This document shows positions 34,220-46,369 of a stretch of 64,000 bases of DNA, one piece after another. The translations under genes and the position numbers were made by a program. Position 1 is the stretch's first letter, and each line of letters begins with the position of its first letter. This stretch comes from Flaveria trinervia (lineage: Eukaryota > Streptophyta > Magnoliopsida > Asterales > Asteraceae). The stretch covers positions 73,118,599 through 73,182,598 of the forward strand of contig CM046451.1 of the NCBI GenBank assembly GCA_025506515.1, read 5' to 3'. The notes beneath the pieces are model-generated. The model was not told the origin of the DNA, did not search any database, and saw only the letters and a list, made by a program, of their open reading frames with translations.

Positions 34220-36749
34220 ATAACTTTGATTAGGTGCCAAAGAATGGAAGGCTACATTAAGTCTCAAGATAGTAGGATGTGGAGATATGTTGCCTCAAGA
34301 TCTCACATCCTAAGCACCATTTCAGCTACTGCTGGTGATAGGATTATTCCAAAAGGAAGTGGCTGACTATTTTGAGGAACACTAGAAGAAGATTGATATA
34401 GATTAGAAGGCCATGAACCCCTTATAAACTGTGTTTCCTAATCCTATATACAGAGTCTTGAAGAAGTGCAAAACTACAAAGCAACTCTAGGATGCATTGA
34501 AACATATGTACGAGGGGCCTGATGAAGCTAAAGAAAATACGAAAAGACCTCACGAAGTAGTAGTTTAAGAATTTCACCTTCAAGTTACGTGAAACTATGA
34601 CTCAATAATACTTGAGGTACATTGAGATTGTAGATACTCTGATGGATGTTGGAGTTTAGCTTGATAATAGGGACATTGTAAGGAATTTCATGTTCTCACA
34701 TCCCTAACAATGGACTCACTACTGTGTGGCCATTAAGAGAACTAAAAACCTCTCCATCCTTACTCTTAAAAAGTTGTATGGTATCCTTAGTGGTTGCCAG
34801 ATGTAGATGAACATGCAAAATCCATCCAACAACTCTTCTAGCAACCAACAAAGTTCAACCATTGTGGTTGTTGAAAGAGATAGTAGAGAACCATAACATC
34901 ATCATATATGCTTCTTTCATAACTCACAAAAGGGCCCTTCATCACCATCTTAGAGAGACCAAGGGAGAGCTACATCTAAGGATGCCCATTCCATGACACA
35001 AGCTCATCTAAAGCCTTTGTGTCTACTATTGTAAGTTATGGCAACTTTCTATTCACTCTTGAAGACTTGGATTTTATCCATTCAGATGACATGGAGTATA
35101 TGGAGATAGTCTAGCAAATGGCTCTTCTCACTCATAGGGCCAAGAGTTTCTGCAAAAGTACTGGAAGAAAGTTTCCCAACAAGGTACCTAGTAGATAGTT
35201 ATACTCATAAAAGCAAAGTGAGCTGTTACAACTATAAACGGATGTGACACTTTTATTGGGAGTGTGAGGCACCAAGGACTAATGGTGCCCAAACACAACC
35301 CAAGCCAAACTACACTTATGCAGCTCTGAGATTTGAGAAGCCAAGCCAACCAAAACAACTAGCTATTGTTGCTATTCAAGAGGGAGGCTTTGATTAGAAT
35401 ATTCAAGTAGAGGATGTTTCTCCAAATCAAGCACTGATTCTTGACCATAATAAACCAAGGTATTAGAATATCTTTGTATATGTGAATGCATTGTTAAGTA
35501 AACATGTATAGGTCCTATAACCTCGAAGTGAGGTCTGACTTTGTGTATTTGAACATTTTAAATGCTAATTTTAAAAGAGTTGAAAATTGACTATAAATTA
35601 AAAATAAAATATTTAAAGAAAACAATTTCAACTATTAAGCATGAGCATACAAATTACAGATTCAACTCAAAGATCTCTTTATCAAGTCAATGAGTTCAAG
35701 GCTAAGCTTGTGATAAGTAAGCCATGGCATAAAAGTATGTTCTTGAAGAGGAAACCTTTAAGAACATCATATTCTCATCCTTGCATGTAAAGATCTATTA
35801 TCAAATCGGAAGGAACTGGGTTCAAGTGAGATAGTTCCTCCACAAACATTACTATCTATAAGATCTCCAAGGTGTGGAACTAGTTAAGATTCGCTACCTC
35901 TCATTGACCCTATACAAGAAAAGGATGAAGATAAAGAGTAGATAGTGAAGAATGAAGTATAAGTAAGTGAGGAAATTTATCCTAAGAATGATCACTATGC
36001 TCCTAAAGAGAAGAAAGAAGCAAGGAACTAATCAAGATTTGCTAACTGTCTTTGATCAAATGTGCACCACTATTGCACATCCTAACCATCCGTCCAATAG
36101 TAGGTGTTACCCTTTGAAGCGTGTTGCATCATCTATAAGATGAGGAAGAAAGTGGAAAGAGATCAAGCTCAACCTTCTCCTTAAAAAGACCCTTAGAAGT
36201 ATGCTTCTTAAATGCATCATCTGTGGTGATACCACTCACTTTGCTAAGGATTGCATCTACAATCCTAGGAGTACCATCCACATGAAAAATAATAAGACTC
36301 ATATGAAAAAGAAGAAAATATATTTGGCAGGAAAATCACCTTGCTTTGGAAACTCCAACATGAACAAGAATAATATACTTTAAAAAATATTTTCAGAAGA
36401 AAATTAGGTCTCGGAAGAAAGAAATGCTTCCGACGCACTGAAGTCTGTTGCAGTGGATGCAAAAGCTTCTAAAGGTTCAGTCTCCAAAACATCCAAATTC
36501 TTTAAAACTTCTAAACTTTTGAAGGCCAAGTTTAATCTTCCAAATATGGTGTGAAAGATATAGGAAGACCATGTGATTGAAGTTTCTTCATCAATAACAG
36601 CCAAGGATTCTCAAAGCTTACATATAGGATCAATAACAGTCGAACTATCTACAATTTATCTTGATGTTCCCAAGACGAGAAAGTCTTGGATTTCAAAATA
36701 TAACTAACCATCACTTTTGCATGTGTAGGAACAACTGAAGACTAAAATA

Positions 36750-38020
36750 AATGTATGGATCATTGATAATGGATGTTCAAGGCACATGACATGCAATGGC
36801 TATTTGCTTCAAAACTTTGAGAAAATTGATGGATGGTCAGTTGCTTTTGGAGGAGAATCGAGTGGTTACATCATAGGAATGGGCAGGGTCACAAATGGTA
36901 AGCTCATAATTAAAAAGGTATCTTAATTTGGTCATTGCTTAAGATGATATCCTGCTCAGATCCCCCCAGGAAAGGAAACATGTACAAGATGGAATTATAG
37001 GAAACCTCTCCATCTAGAGATGTTTCTTTCTTTTCATCTAAATCCAATAGTGATAAGTCTTTCCTCTTTCGTAAAAGAGAGTGCCATGTAAACTTTAAAA
37101 TTATGAATAAATTAATTAAAGATGATTTGATAACTAAAATGCCAAAGAATAAGTTTACAAGTGATAGCCATCATGTTGGATGTCTGAAAGGAAAGCAACA
37201 CATGATGTCTCATAAGCCAAAGGAAGAGAAATCCATCATTACTCCCATACACTTATTACATATGGATCTCTTTCTCCCCACAAGTGTAACGAGTCTCGGA
37301 AGAAATTCATAATTCCTGGTAATCATAGATAATTTCACAAGATATACTTAGGTCTTTTTTCTTAGAACTAAGGATGAGACACCTCAAATCTTGAAGAACT
37401 AAATTAAGAATCAATGTGATCACAAGGTCAAGATCATAATTATGATCAAGGAATTGAATTCACAAACCAAATCCTAGATACATTTTGTGATAAAAAGGGT
37501 ATTACAACATAATATAGTGCTTCTAGAACTCATCAACGGAATGGTGTTGCTAAAAGGAGAAATAAGACATTTATTAAGTCTCCAAGGACCATGCGCTCTG
37601 AATCTAAACGTTTCTAGGCATAGGTAGTCAACACTACCTACTATGTGCAAAACAAAGTTTTCATAGTCAAAACTCATGGTAAGACTCTTTATGAATAGTG
37701 GTACAAAAAGAGACCTTTTATTGATTTTCTCTGGTCATTTGGATGTTCATACACCATCTTGAATACCAAAGATCATATACCCAAATTTGCTGAGAAATCA
37801 AATGATGTACACCTTATTGATACTTTTCCCAAACTTAGGCTTATAGACTATACAATCTTAAAATCATAGTAGTTGAGGAGTCTACCAACGTGACCTTCAA
37901 TTAGCACAATCCTAGTGTGAAAGGTTTTGGTCATGATTGGCTATTTGATCTTGATTTAGTTACCAACTATTTTCACAAATATTATGAAGATGTTCAGGAT
38001 ATACATGTAACACATAATCA
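36750..38020 (+). pseudogene. pol of G: protease and integrase
   Basis: Protease: VWIIDNGCSRHMTC at about 36757-36800; the DSG motif has become DNG. GAG-pre-integrase and integrase start: MNKLIKDDLITKMPKNKF, VGCLKGKQH and LLHMDLFLPTSVTS (37103-37312), then VIIDNFTRYT. The second catalytic Asp is degraded (the QGTEF equivalent reads as QGIEF in another frame near 37445). The remainder to about 38020 is readable only in pieces. Confidence 0.75.
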
Positions 38021-38902
38021 GTAAATCATGATCCAAGATTTGAGATGAGAATATCAAGTGATAGAATTCCTTCAGCTCTAGTGGTAACAATCCATTCAAA
38101 TGGAAATCTTGTTAGCATAACAATTAAAAGTCTTGAGTTGATACATCTGAGGTGCCTACCACTTCTAATACTAAGGCCCAAAACTTAAATGAAGGGATTT
38201 CGAATGTAGAAGGAGACAGAGATAGTGAAAGTGATTAAGAATTTCATGATGCTAACAACCACTCCCCTAAACACAAATCAATGATGTCACACACTCATTG
38301 GATCAAGTTACACTTGATAAGTGTGCTGATATGGTGGGTGATACTCAATCACCATATCTAAATTTCACTAATTTAGATCTATCAAACCAACTTCTAGTGA
38401 TTCCTCAATTGAGAATCCATAAGTCCCATCCCACAGAAACATCATTTGAGATGTTCAGACTAGGGTGAGAATAATAGGACAAACCTATGATAATATTTTT
38501 CTGCATTGTTGCTTCTTGTCGAAGATTAAGATAAAGAAAGTTGATGACGCTTTTAAAGATCGAAGCTGGGTTAATGTAGTGCAAGAGGAGCTGCTTCAAT
38601 TCAAAAGAAAAATGATTCGGAACCTATGCCCTTTTTCTCATAGAAACACATCAATAGGTACGAAGTGGGTTTTTAGGAATAAGAAGGATGATAGAGGAAT
38701 TGTTATCAAGAACAAAGTAAGACTAGTTGTTCAAGGGTACACTCAAGAAAAAGGGATCGACTACACAGATGTTTTTGCTCCTATGGCAAGACTTGAAGCT
38801 ATAAGGATATTCCTTCCTCTTGCTACATCCAAGGATTTGAAGGTTTGCCAACTTGATTTCAAGTGTGCATTTTTATATGGAGTGATAGATGAGGAAGCAT
38901 AT
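38021..38902 (+). pseudogene. pol of G: linker and N-terminal third of RT
   Basis: After a broken Ser/Asp-rich linker, RT reads from about 38530: VDDAFKDRSWVNVVQEELLQF, GTKWVFRNKKDDRGIVIKN, VFAPMARLEAI and CQLDFKCAFLYG. It is cut at 38902, just before the equivalent of E's VYVCQPPGFED, by sequence I. The YVDD part is absent. Confidence 0.85.
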
Positions 38903-40216
38903 TGTAAGGCCTCATCCATGGGACGCTCACAGTTGGACAATCATCGCACTTAAAATGAAAACATAATTTAACAATTACTAAAATACGGCAGCGGAATAAT
39001 TTAGCAAATCATTTTATATAGTAATAATCAGTTTTCCAAAACAATATATCATTGTTAAGTTACAAAATATCATATGTTTGCATTACATCACAAAAACATC
39101 ATTATTATACAAAATGGATGTCATCCAAAACTAGCCAAGTAGCTGCCCGTGGCATCCTTTGTAACTCTTACCTGCCAACTGGAAAATACATAAAAAGTCA
39201 ACAACCTGAGTGAGTTCTAGTTTTATAAAAATATAATACTCTACTTTCATTTAAGACCGTTCCTTTACTTTCATTCACAACCATGCATCATGCATACACA
39301 TTGTTAATCTTATTATTATCTTTCATCATCATTTGTTAACATTCATTCATTCGTCATCGTACGTCATCGTTATCATTCATTCCCATTCATTATCTTCTTT
39401 ACAATACATTTCGTACATTCGTCATTATTTTTCACTTTTCTTAGGGACCAATGTCATGTGCTATACCCCAAACATCATGCACAAGTGTTGGTACTAGGTG
39501 GAAGTGTATAAATTGACTTCTAGCATGAGGCACAAGTGTTGGCACTAGTACTGGGGCAGACGACAAGGGTCCCATTCATCTAGTCAATAACAAGGATTAA
39601 ACCTCTATGTGCATCCTCATGGGTTAGTTAAGCCGCACACAGTTGAGCTAAGAACCCCTCAAGGAGTTGTGAAACTCCTTACATATTGTTTGCAAGACTT
39701 TTCATTCGTTCATTTATTCTTCTTTATGTTCCACTTTTCATTCATCATTAGTTTATGCTTTTATTACATTATACTTTAAGTTCATTGATAATAACATACC
39801 ACACAAGGCCACGTAAATATAATAATAAGGAGCACAATGAAAACATTACTTAAACATCATCACTCATCATCATAAAACATCATACATCATCCCCAGGAAC
39901 ATCCCAAGTCATAACATAAAACTTTCTTCTTTCCAAAATTTCAAAAATAATTCCAGGTCATAGGCGCCTAGGCACTGTATAGGTGCATGGCCACTATGCG
40001 GGTGCATGAACCCTCTAGTGCATGGAAACACTTAGGCGCATGGAAAAACTTTTACGCGCATGAGCACTATACGTGTCCATCACCTACACTTAGTCATTTT
40101 GGACAACTATCTAGGCGCATGAGCACTTGGGCATGTGAACACTATCTAGGCGCAACTATTTAGGCACATGGGCACCATGCAGGTGCATGGGCCTGACTTA
40201 TGCACTTGTCCATCAC
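38903..40216. repeat. LTR-like sequence I (solo or truncated LTR)
   Basis: It starts with TG inside G's RT. It has no coding potential, resembles nothing else in the window, and ends in a stretch of repeated AGGCGCATG/ACTAT words (39955-40200). Text such as GGCAGCGGAATAA near its start is reminiscent of plant Gypsy LTRs; that assignment is a guess. The right border with D's gag at about 40216 is not a TG/CA border, so it looks like a recombination or deletion joint. Confidence 0.45.
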
Positions 40217-41520
40217 CAAAAAAGTCAGATTCTACTTTGATGGCTGATTCAACCGCACCCTCTCAGGTAAGTACCAAAGACAAATTATTTGATAGTAATG
40301 CATGCATTGAATGTAATAAATTTAGGGAAAGCATAGACTTAAAATTTTCTAGGTTATTAGATCACAATGATTGCTTAGTAAATGATTTAAAACTATGCAC
40401 GGAAGCAAATAGAATTTTAAAACAAAATGAGCATAGTTATCAAGAAAAGATAGAACTTTTGAATAAACAAATTAAGGAAACAGAAGTTATGGCTTTTAAC
40501 AAAGCTAATGACATTAAGTTCTATTTAAACTCCTTAGAAGACACTAAGAAACAAAAGGCAGTTTTGGAAGTAGAATTAAATCATTAAAACAAAAACTGCA
40601 TAGTTGGACAAGTTCTTCTCACATTGTCCAACACTAGTGAGAGAACGCAACAACGGGGAGGGATTGGGTTATAAAGTGGTTCCACCACCACATGAGACCT
40701 TGTTGAATGCCAAAAGCAAACCAATAAATAGCAACCCAATCAAGGATCATGTGGTATCCACTCCTCTTTTAAGTGATCCAGATTCCACATGTCAAACTAT
40801 TGTATCTGGCACAAAATAAAAGTAGACTACTTCAAAATCAAAAGGTAAAATGCCTATTGCTAATCTAGATGAAAATTTTGAGAAGGTTAAGGTAAGTCTG
40901 GTTCAACCACGTCTACATTTGAACCGAAAAATACCATATAAGGTAACCAAAAATGTGCAAGATGTGCAAGTCCAGATAAACAAAAGGGTAAAGAAGTTGA
41001 AAAGGTTCAAGCTGCAGATGTTGTTAAACAAGTTAAAACCTCTAAACAACAAATGTTAAAACCCAAACATAATAAAGTCACACGTGTGTCACACACTTCT
41101 CGACAGAAACAGTTACACCAACATGTCGAAAGTCGATCATGCTACAACTATGGAAAGTATGGACACATCGCGTCTTACTATCCTTATTATTAGACTCCAA
41201 GGAAAATAGTTGAACTTTTTGACACTAATAAGAGCTCAACCAAAAGAAGCTCCATGACTCCACCAAAAAGTGTCAGTGAACGTAAAGTTCATCCCATTAG
41301 CCAGTCGTCAGTTTATCATAAACATGCCTTACATAAAACTGGTTTGTGGAAAGAGAAGTCCATCGTTGTATCTGAATATAAGAACAAGAAGACAACAGAT
41401 CTTCCCTCACCCTCAGAAGGCCAATGGGTCGAATTTATGATGGCTGATGCCACTGGGTCACCCAAGCCAGTTAAGGCTTGGTCGCTAACCTCAACTAATG
41501 ATTTCCATTGAATGTGCAGG
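40217..41520 (+). pseudogene. gag of D, C-terminal half
   Basis: The first stretch, to 40587, holds a coiled-coil linker with the CIECNKFRESIDLKF stretch also seen in B. The second zinc knuckle near 41130-41175 reads CYNYGKYGHIASYY: two zinc-binding Cys are lost. The following open segment (41254-41511) is the gag-pol linker leading to the protease. Confidence 0.75.
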
Positions 41521-43340
41521 GTGTTGGCTAACTTACACTTGGATCGTAGGTAGTGGAGCATCAAGGCACATGATTGGAAACCGGGCACTCCTAACGAACA
41601 TCAAACAAATTAAAGGAGGTCATGTTTCATTTGCTGGAAACAAAGGAGGTTACATCACATCTCAAAGGGAATTAGGGAACTAGAAAGTGAAGTTTGATAA
41701 GGTAAACCATGCCCAACAACTTCAAAACAACTTACTTTCTGTATCCCAAATATGTGACAAAGGATTTAAGGTAGAATTTGATAATAAGAGGTGCTATGTC
41801 CTCAAAAAGGACTATGTGATCCCGTAGGACCAAGTCTTAATGTCAGACTCAAGATATAATGATCTTTACGTCTTGGATCTATCAAATGCCTCCACAACGA
41901 ATTATCAAGTTCAGTGCTTCTTGTCAAAGGCTACTGAGAAGGATTCTATCTCCTGGCATAGGAGAATGGGGCACATCAATCCACGGAAGATGAATCACCT
42001 GATCTAGAACGATCTAGTGCGAGGAATAAACGTCAAAAACTTCCAACTCCCACATTATTGTGTCGCCTTCAAGAATGGCAAACAGACAAAGAAGTCTCAT
42101 AAGAAAAATGAAGTCCATTCCATTGAACTGCCTCTTGAGCTTCTTCACATGGATCTGTTTGGTCCAGTCAGTACAAGAAGCATCGCAGGCGACTTGTACT
42201 CCCATGTAGTTACAAATGACTACTCAAGATTCTATTGGGTGATGTTTCTGAAATCAAAATCAGAAACATTTGTCATTCAAAGAGTTAGTAACTACACCGG
42301 AGTCACTTTACAAGCTGAATGTGAGACAAGTACGCTCAGACAATGGAACAAAGTTCAAGAATCATTGGATGGAGGCATTCTGCAAAGAAAAAAGAATTGT
42401 GCATCAGTTCACTTCTGCCTACACTCCTCAGATGAACGGTGTTGCTAAGAGAAAGAATCGCAACTTGATAGAGATGGCACGGACAATGCTAACACACTCG
42501 AAACTGCCCATCCAATTTTGGAATGAGGCAGTTGACAATGCGTGTTACACGTTAAATCAAGTTCTGGTGGTAAAACATCATGGCAAGACGTGTTACGAGT
42601 AACTTCAACAACGTAAACCAAATCTGGAGTATGTCGAACCGTATGGCGCACCTTGCACCCTATTGAAGAAAACTCAAGAAGGCAAGTTTAGCGATATGGA
42701 TGAAGAGGGAATCTTTCTAGGATACAGCATACCAAATAAGAGAGTTTACAACAACTCAACGGGTCAAGTAGAAGTGTGGTGGAACGTGGACCTTCAGAGG
42801 TACACCACCCCTCCTGCTGGAAAAGGACCCACTTTCTTCTTCGACTATGATGGATTCTTCAAGTCCTTCAACATTCATCTCCCCAATTCTGACGATGAGT
42901 TAGCAACCAAAATGATGTATGATGTCTTAAACACACCATCACCAGACTCAACATCTTCTGGTTCACAAGGTGAATCGCCTAACCATTCAACGAAGGAACT
43001 CGAGGTAAGTGACTCCTCCTCTGACAATGAAGTCATGCAGAATCATCAAAACGATCAGGAGGAATAGGTTCCTACTACTGCAAGTCCACAAGCATCTAAC
43101 ATTAATTCTTCTGAGTTTTCGGAACCTCACACTCCTACTTCCTCAGATCCGGAACCAAATGTTCATAATCTTGATTCTGAGGTAGTTGTCCCACCACTCC
43201 TAGATCACGCGTCAATGTCTATCATCCTCTGGACAATGTCATTGGGGATGTCAGATCATGAGTTTAGACAAGAAATCATTGTATTCAGCTGATTATGCCT
43301 CGGTAATGGAAAAAGGGTACCTCACGATGGTGCATATCGC
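41521..43340 (+). pseudogene. pol of D: protease, integrase, linker
   Basis: Protease WIVGSGASRHMIGN at about 41540 (DSG changed to GSG: catalytic Asp lost). GAG-pre-integrase 41690-42010 (LLSVSQICDKGFKVEF, HRRMGHINPRKMN). Integrase: LLHMDLFGPVSTRSIAGD, VTNDYSRFYW, a frameshift near 42270, VRSDNGTKFKNHWME, TPQMNGVAKRKNRNL (usual GVAERKNR: Glu to Lys at the catalytic position), then VLVVKHHGKTCYE and IFLGYSIPNKRVYNN. The acidic/Ser linker ends near 43340. Confidence 0.85.
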
Positions 43341-44758
43341 TGTTTTGTGTCTCAGTTTGAGCCAAAATACGACAGTGAAGCCCTAAATGATAAGGCATGG
43401 GTGAGTTCCATGCAAGAAGAACTTCTTCAGTTCAAGAAGTTAGGTGTATGGACACTCGTGGATAGACCAAAAGGTGCTAAGGTCATTGGAACCAAATGGG
43501 TCTTGAAATGCAAGAAAGATGACCAATGGGTCATAATCAAAAACAAGGCTTGACTTGTCGTTCAAGGTTTCGACAAGTCGAGGGAATTGATTAAGATTAA
43601 AGTCTATCAACTGGATGGGAAGAGTGAATTTCTTCATGGTGAAATCTGGGAAACAGTGTATGTCAATCAACCTGAAGGATTCGAGGTACCATATCATCGG
43701 GACAGAGTTTACAAACTGGATAACGCTCTCTACGGGATTTACCAAACCCCGAGAGCATGGTATGAAAAACTCTCAACTCACTTTGTGAAACACGAATTTC
43801 GTAGAGGTGTAATTGACTGTACACTGTTCATCAAAGAAAAGGATGGTGATCTACTGCTTGTTCAAATTTATGTTGATGACTTAAGTAAAGAATTTGAAAC
43901 AGTAATGAAGGCGGAATTGGAAATGTGTGCCATGGGAGAGATAAAGTTCTTTCTCGGGTTATAGGTAGATCAAACACCAAAGGAGATATTTCTCTAGAGA
44001 ATGTTTCCACAGCTGGGACTCTACTTGCTACAAACCATGATGTAGCACCCGAAGAGAATGGTGATCTGGTTGATGCCACCATGTACCGAGGAATAATTGG
44101 ATCCCTCATGTACCTCACTACCTTACGACCTGATATCATGTACGTGACGTGTCTTTATTCAAGATATCAGGCGAAACAAAAAGTTAACCATCAAGAGGAT
44201 ATTTCGTTATCTGAAGGGTACACCAACACTTGGGTTGTGGTGTCCTCATGATGATGATTTTGAGCTTAGCGCGTATAGTGACTCGGATTATGGCGGCTAC
44301 AAAATGAACCACAAATCCACCTCAGCAGGTTGTCAATTCATTGGCAGAAGATTAGTCACGTGGCAGTGTAAGAAGAAGACATCAGTTGCGTTCTCAATTT
44401 GTGAAGCTGAATATGTTGCTGCGACAAGCTGTTGTTCTCAAATCATCTGGATTCAACAGCAGATGCGGGACTATGGTTTTAAATTTTCTAACACTCCTAT
44501 ATTTGTTGATAATACTGCTGCAATAGCCGTTACTAAAAATCCTGTCCAACATCCTAAGACAAACACATCGACATTAAATATCACATTATACGTGATTGTT
44601 TTGAAAAAAATCTAATCGATGTTCTTAAAATAAATATGGATTTTCAACACGCTGACCTCTACACAAAAATCTTTGATAAACCATGTTTTCTATATCTGTT
44701 AGAGGTCAACGATGTTAAACAGAAAAGTGATGTCATTCCAGAAGATGAACATGTTTAG
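43341..44758 (+). pseudogene. pol of D: reverse transcriptase and RNase H
   Basis: RT starts FEPKYDSEALNDKAWVSSMQ. A gap near 43575 removes the VFAPVARMEAIRIFLAYA block. YQLDGKSEFLHGE has Val-Lys-Ser changes, and YVDD at 43869-43880 is present but followed directly by a deletion (DLSKEFETVMK). RNase H (44235-44615) has AYSDSDYGG, SICEAEY and FVDNTAA. The pol stop is TAG at 44756-44758. Confidence 0.88.
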
Positions 44759-44879
44759 TCCGATGTGTCGAGTCCATTTTCTATATTTTATTCTATTTTA
44801 TTTAATTAATTTTATTGTTTTTATTTGTTCGCCTATTAAAAATCCTAAAACACAAAACCAATTTCGGTTTTAAAATTTT

Positions 44880-44893
44880 AGGGGGAGAATAGG
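44880..44893 (+). promoter_or_regulatory. PPT-like purine tract after pol (D)
   Basis: AGGGGGAGAATAGG, 121 nt after the pol stop, preceded by a T-rich run (TAAAATTTT) as at true PPTs. No TG follows, so it is not a present LTR border. Confidence 0.5.
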
Positions 44894-45452
44894 TTAAGTT
44901 AGTGACAAAAAACGAGGGAGGAGGACAGTTATAGTGAAATGAAATAAGATCGTATCCGTGATACTAATTCATAGTATTTGGAAAATGATAGTACATGGGA
45001 ACAAAGAATTTGGGACTCTAAATAAGTTAACTATTAAAGATGCAAAATTCAAAGTATAAGTCTGAGAAGTCTAAGCAATATAAAAAGAAAAATGATAGTA
45101 AAACAAGCTGCTTCTAAGATAACATAGAGAATGTAGATGTAGAGGTTGCTAGACCACTACATGATGTGTCGGTAGATTCAACAGAATAGATGATTAGACC
45201 TTATTGGTGATTCCAAGTTCAAACTAAGTTGTTCCACTAGCTGTGGGTTATCATCTTATCCCTGGTTAACACAATCTACGAAGTTCCAATAAGGGGTGAA
45301 GAGCAAAATAAATGCCACAAATGTGTGTGGATGACCAAAAATGAGCAAAGCACATAAAAATAGCAAAATGAAATAAAACTAATAACCTAGGTTGTTGGTG
45401 TGATCTGTGCTAAAAGACAAATAATTTCTCAAACAAGAAGATAGGTTGTGTG

Positions 45453-45558
45453 CCTCTCTGTTGTGCGGTGGCACTGACCTGAGGATAAGCACAACCTAAA
45501 TATTCTAGAATTCATTGTTGTTTGCCCCTCTCTGCTGTGCGGTGGCACTGACCTGAGG
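45453..45558 (+). other. Two copies of the 32-nt two-stem hairpin (D)
   Basis: 45453-45484: CCTC/GAGG outer, TCTGTT/TGACCT internal loop, GTGC/GCAC inner, GGTG loop, nested in a perfect 8-bp stem AGGTTGTG/CACAACCT. 45527-45558: the same stems with TCTGCT in the internal loop. These are the best-preserved family-1 copies. Confidence 0.7.
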
Positions 45559-46152
45559 CTTTGCATCTCTTTGAAAGCTCTTAGAATAGTTTCTTCTTGT
45601 CAAAATACCCGTAAACCGCTCAAAAATCTCATGAGGAACGTTGATTACCATATAAGTGTGAGATACAAAAATGCTAGTTGAAAGAATTAAACCATAAATC
45701 ATCACCAATGGGCGTCAAAAATCTGTGTATGGATTTAAGTGGACAAGCATACTGACAATCATATTGAGCTGTAATTCTTGAAAATTCAAATCACTATGTG
45801 CATCTGGTTGCTCTAGTATGATTTCCTAAACTTGCAAATGATTCTCGATGAAAACAAGAATCTAGGATCAAAAGATTTTAGTAACATGTCCCAAATGACT
45901 TGAGAACCGTGTATGATTCCAAACTAAATTGTTCCAGCTATGGTCAAAGTAACTTGACGCTACACTACTCCGGAAGAAAAAAAACCTGATAGATACCAAT
46001 CTTAGGATTTCAACCTCTTACAAATATTCAAGATAATGTTTCTAGGTTTGTTTTAAATTTCTAGTTATTTAACTTAGTTGTATTCAGTAAAATTAGTAAG
46101 TCAATGTTGGACTAAGCAACGAAACCCGATTTGGATGTAATCACTTAAAAAG

Positions 46153-46289
46153 GGTCACGTCTGAGGTGACCAAACTTGTTTTTAAATGTTAAATGGGTCA
46201 CGTCTGATGTGACCAAATGTTTTGCTTAAAAGGATCACGACTGAGGTGATCAAAGGTTTCTAAGTTAAAATAATCATGTCTGAGATGAT
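46153..46289 (+). repeat. Four hairpins with GTCTGAG-type loop (D)
   Basis: 46153-46171 and 46196-46214 GGTCAC/GTGACC, 46233-46251 GATCAC/GTGATC, 46273-46289 ATCAT/ATGAT. Loops are GTCTGAG, GTCTGAT, GACTGAG and GTCTGAG. Stem changes are matched while loops are kept. Confidence 0.7.
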
Positions 46290-46369
46290 CAAATGCTCAA
46301 AATGTTTGATCAAAAGTTAAAAAGGGATAAGTGTTGAAGTGTTATAAGGTCAAACTCTTAAGTATGAAC

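Larger units (their letters stand above)
30215..36400 (+). pseudogene. gag of G, split by H
   Basis: The start at 30215 is aligned with E's gag start; about 18 codons precede the H insertion. The text resumes at 34220 (EWKATLSLK-like, W..RYVAS) and continues with stops. The first knuckle at 35224-35265 is damaged (second Cys to Tyr and an in-frame stop before His). The second knuckle CIICGDTTHFAKDC at 36213-36254 is intact, C-x2-C-x4-H-x4-C, and is the best guide to the repaired order of the same site in E. Confidence 0.7.
29427..38902 (+). mobile_element. Element G: decayed family-2 copia, plus strand, interrupted by H and truncated by I
   Basis: 5' LTR, PBS, gag, protease, integrase and the first third of RT are recognisable by their match to E. 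They are strongly degraded, with stops every few dozen codons. H splits gag between 30269 and 34220. RT stops at 38902 in the stretch corresponding to DREVYVCQ of E, where I begins with TGTAAGG. The rest of G is not seen downstream, so a deletion probably followed. Confidence 0.8.

Noticed and set aside
38903..40216. Host intergenic DNA with promoter
   Set aside because: It is flanked by retroelement sequence on both sides and begins with TG inside G's RT, which fits an inserted LTR better.
45453..45484. tRNA-like or snoRNA gene
   Set aside because: At 32 nt it is too short; no tRNA arms, no A/B boxes, no C/D or H/ACA boxes.
46153..46289. Hammerhead ribozyme (CTGANGA-like text in CTGAGGTGA)
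   Set aside because: The conserved core CTGATGA plus GAAA with three stems cannot be assembled; the repeats are simple hairpins.
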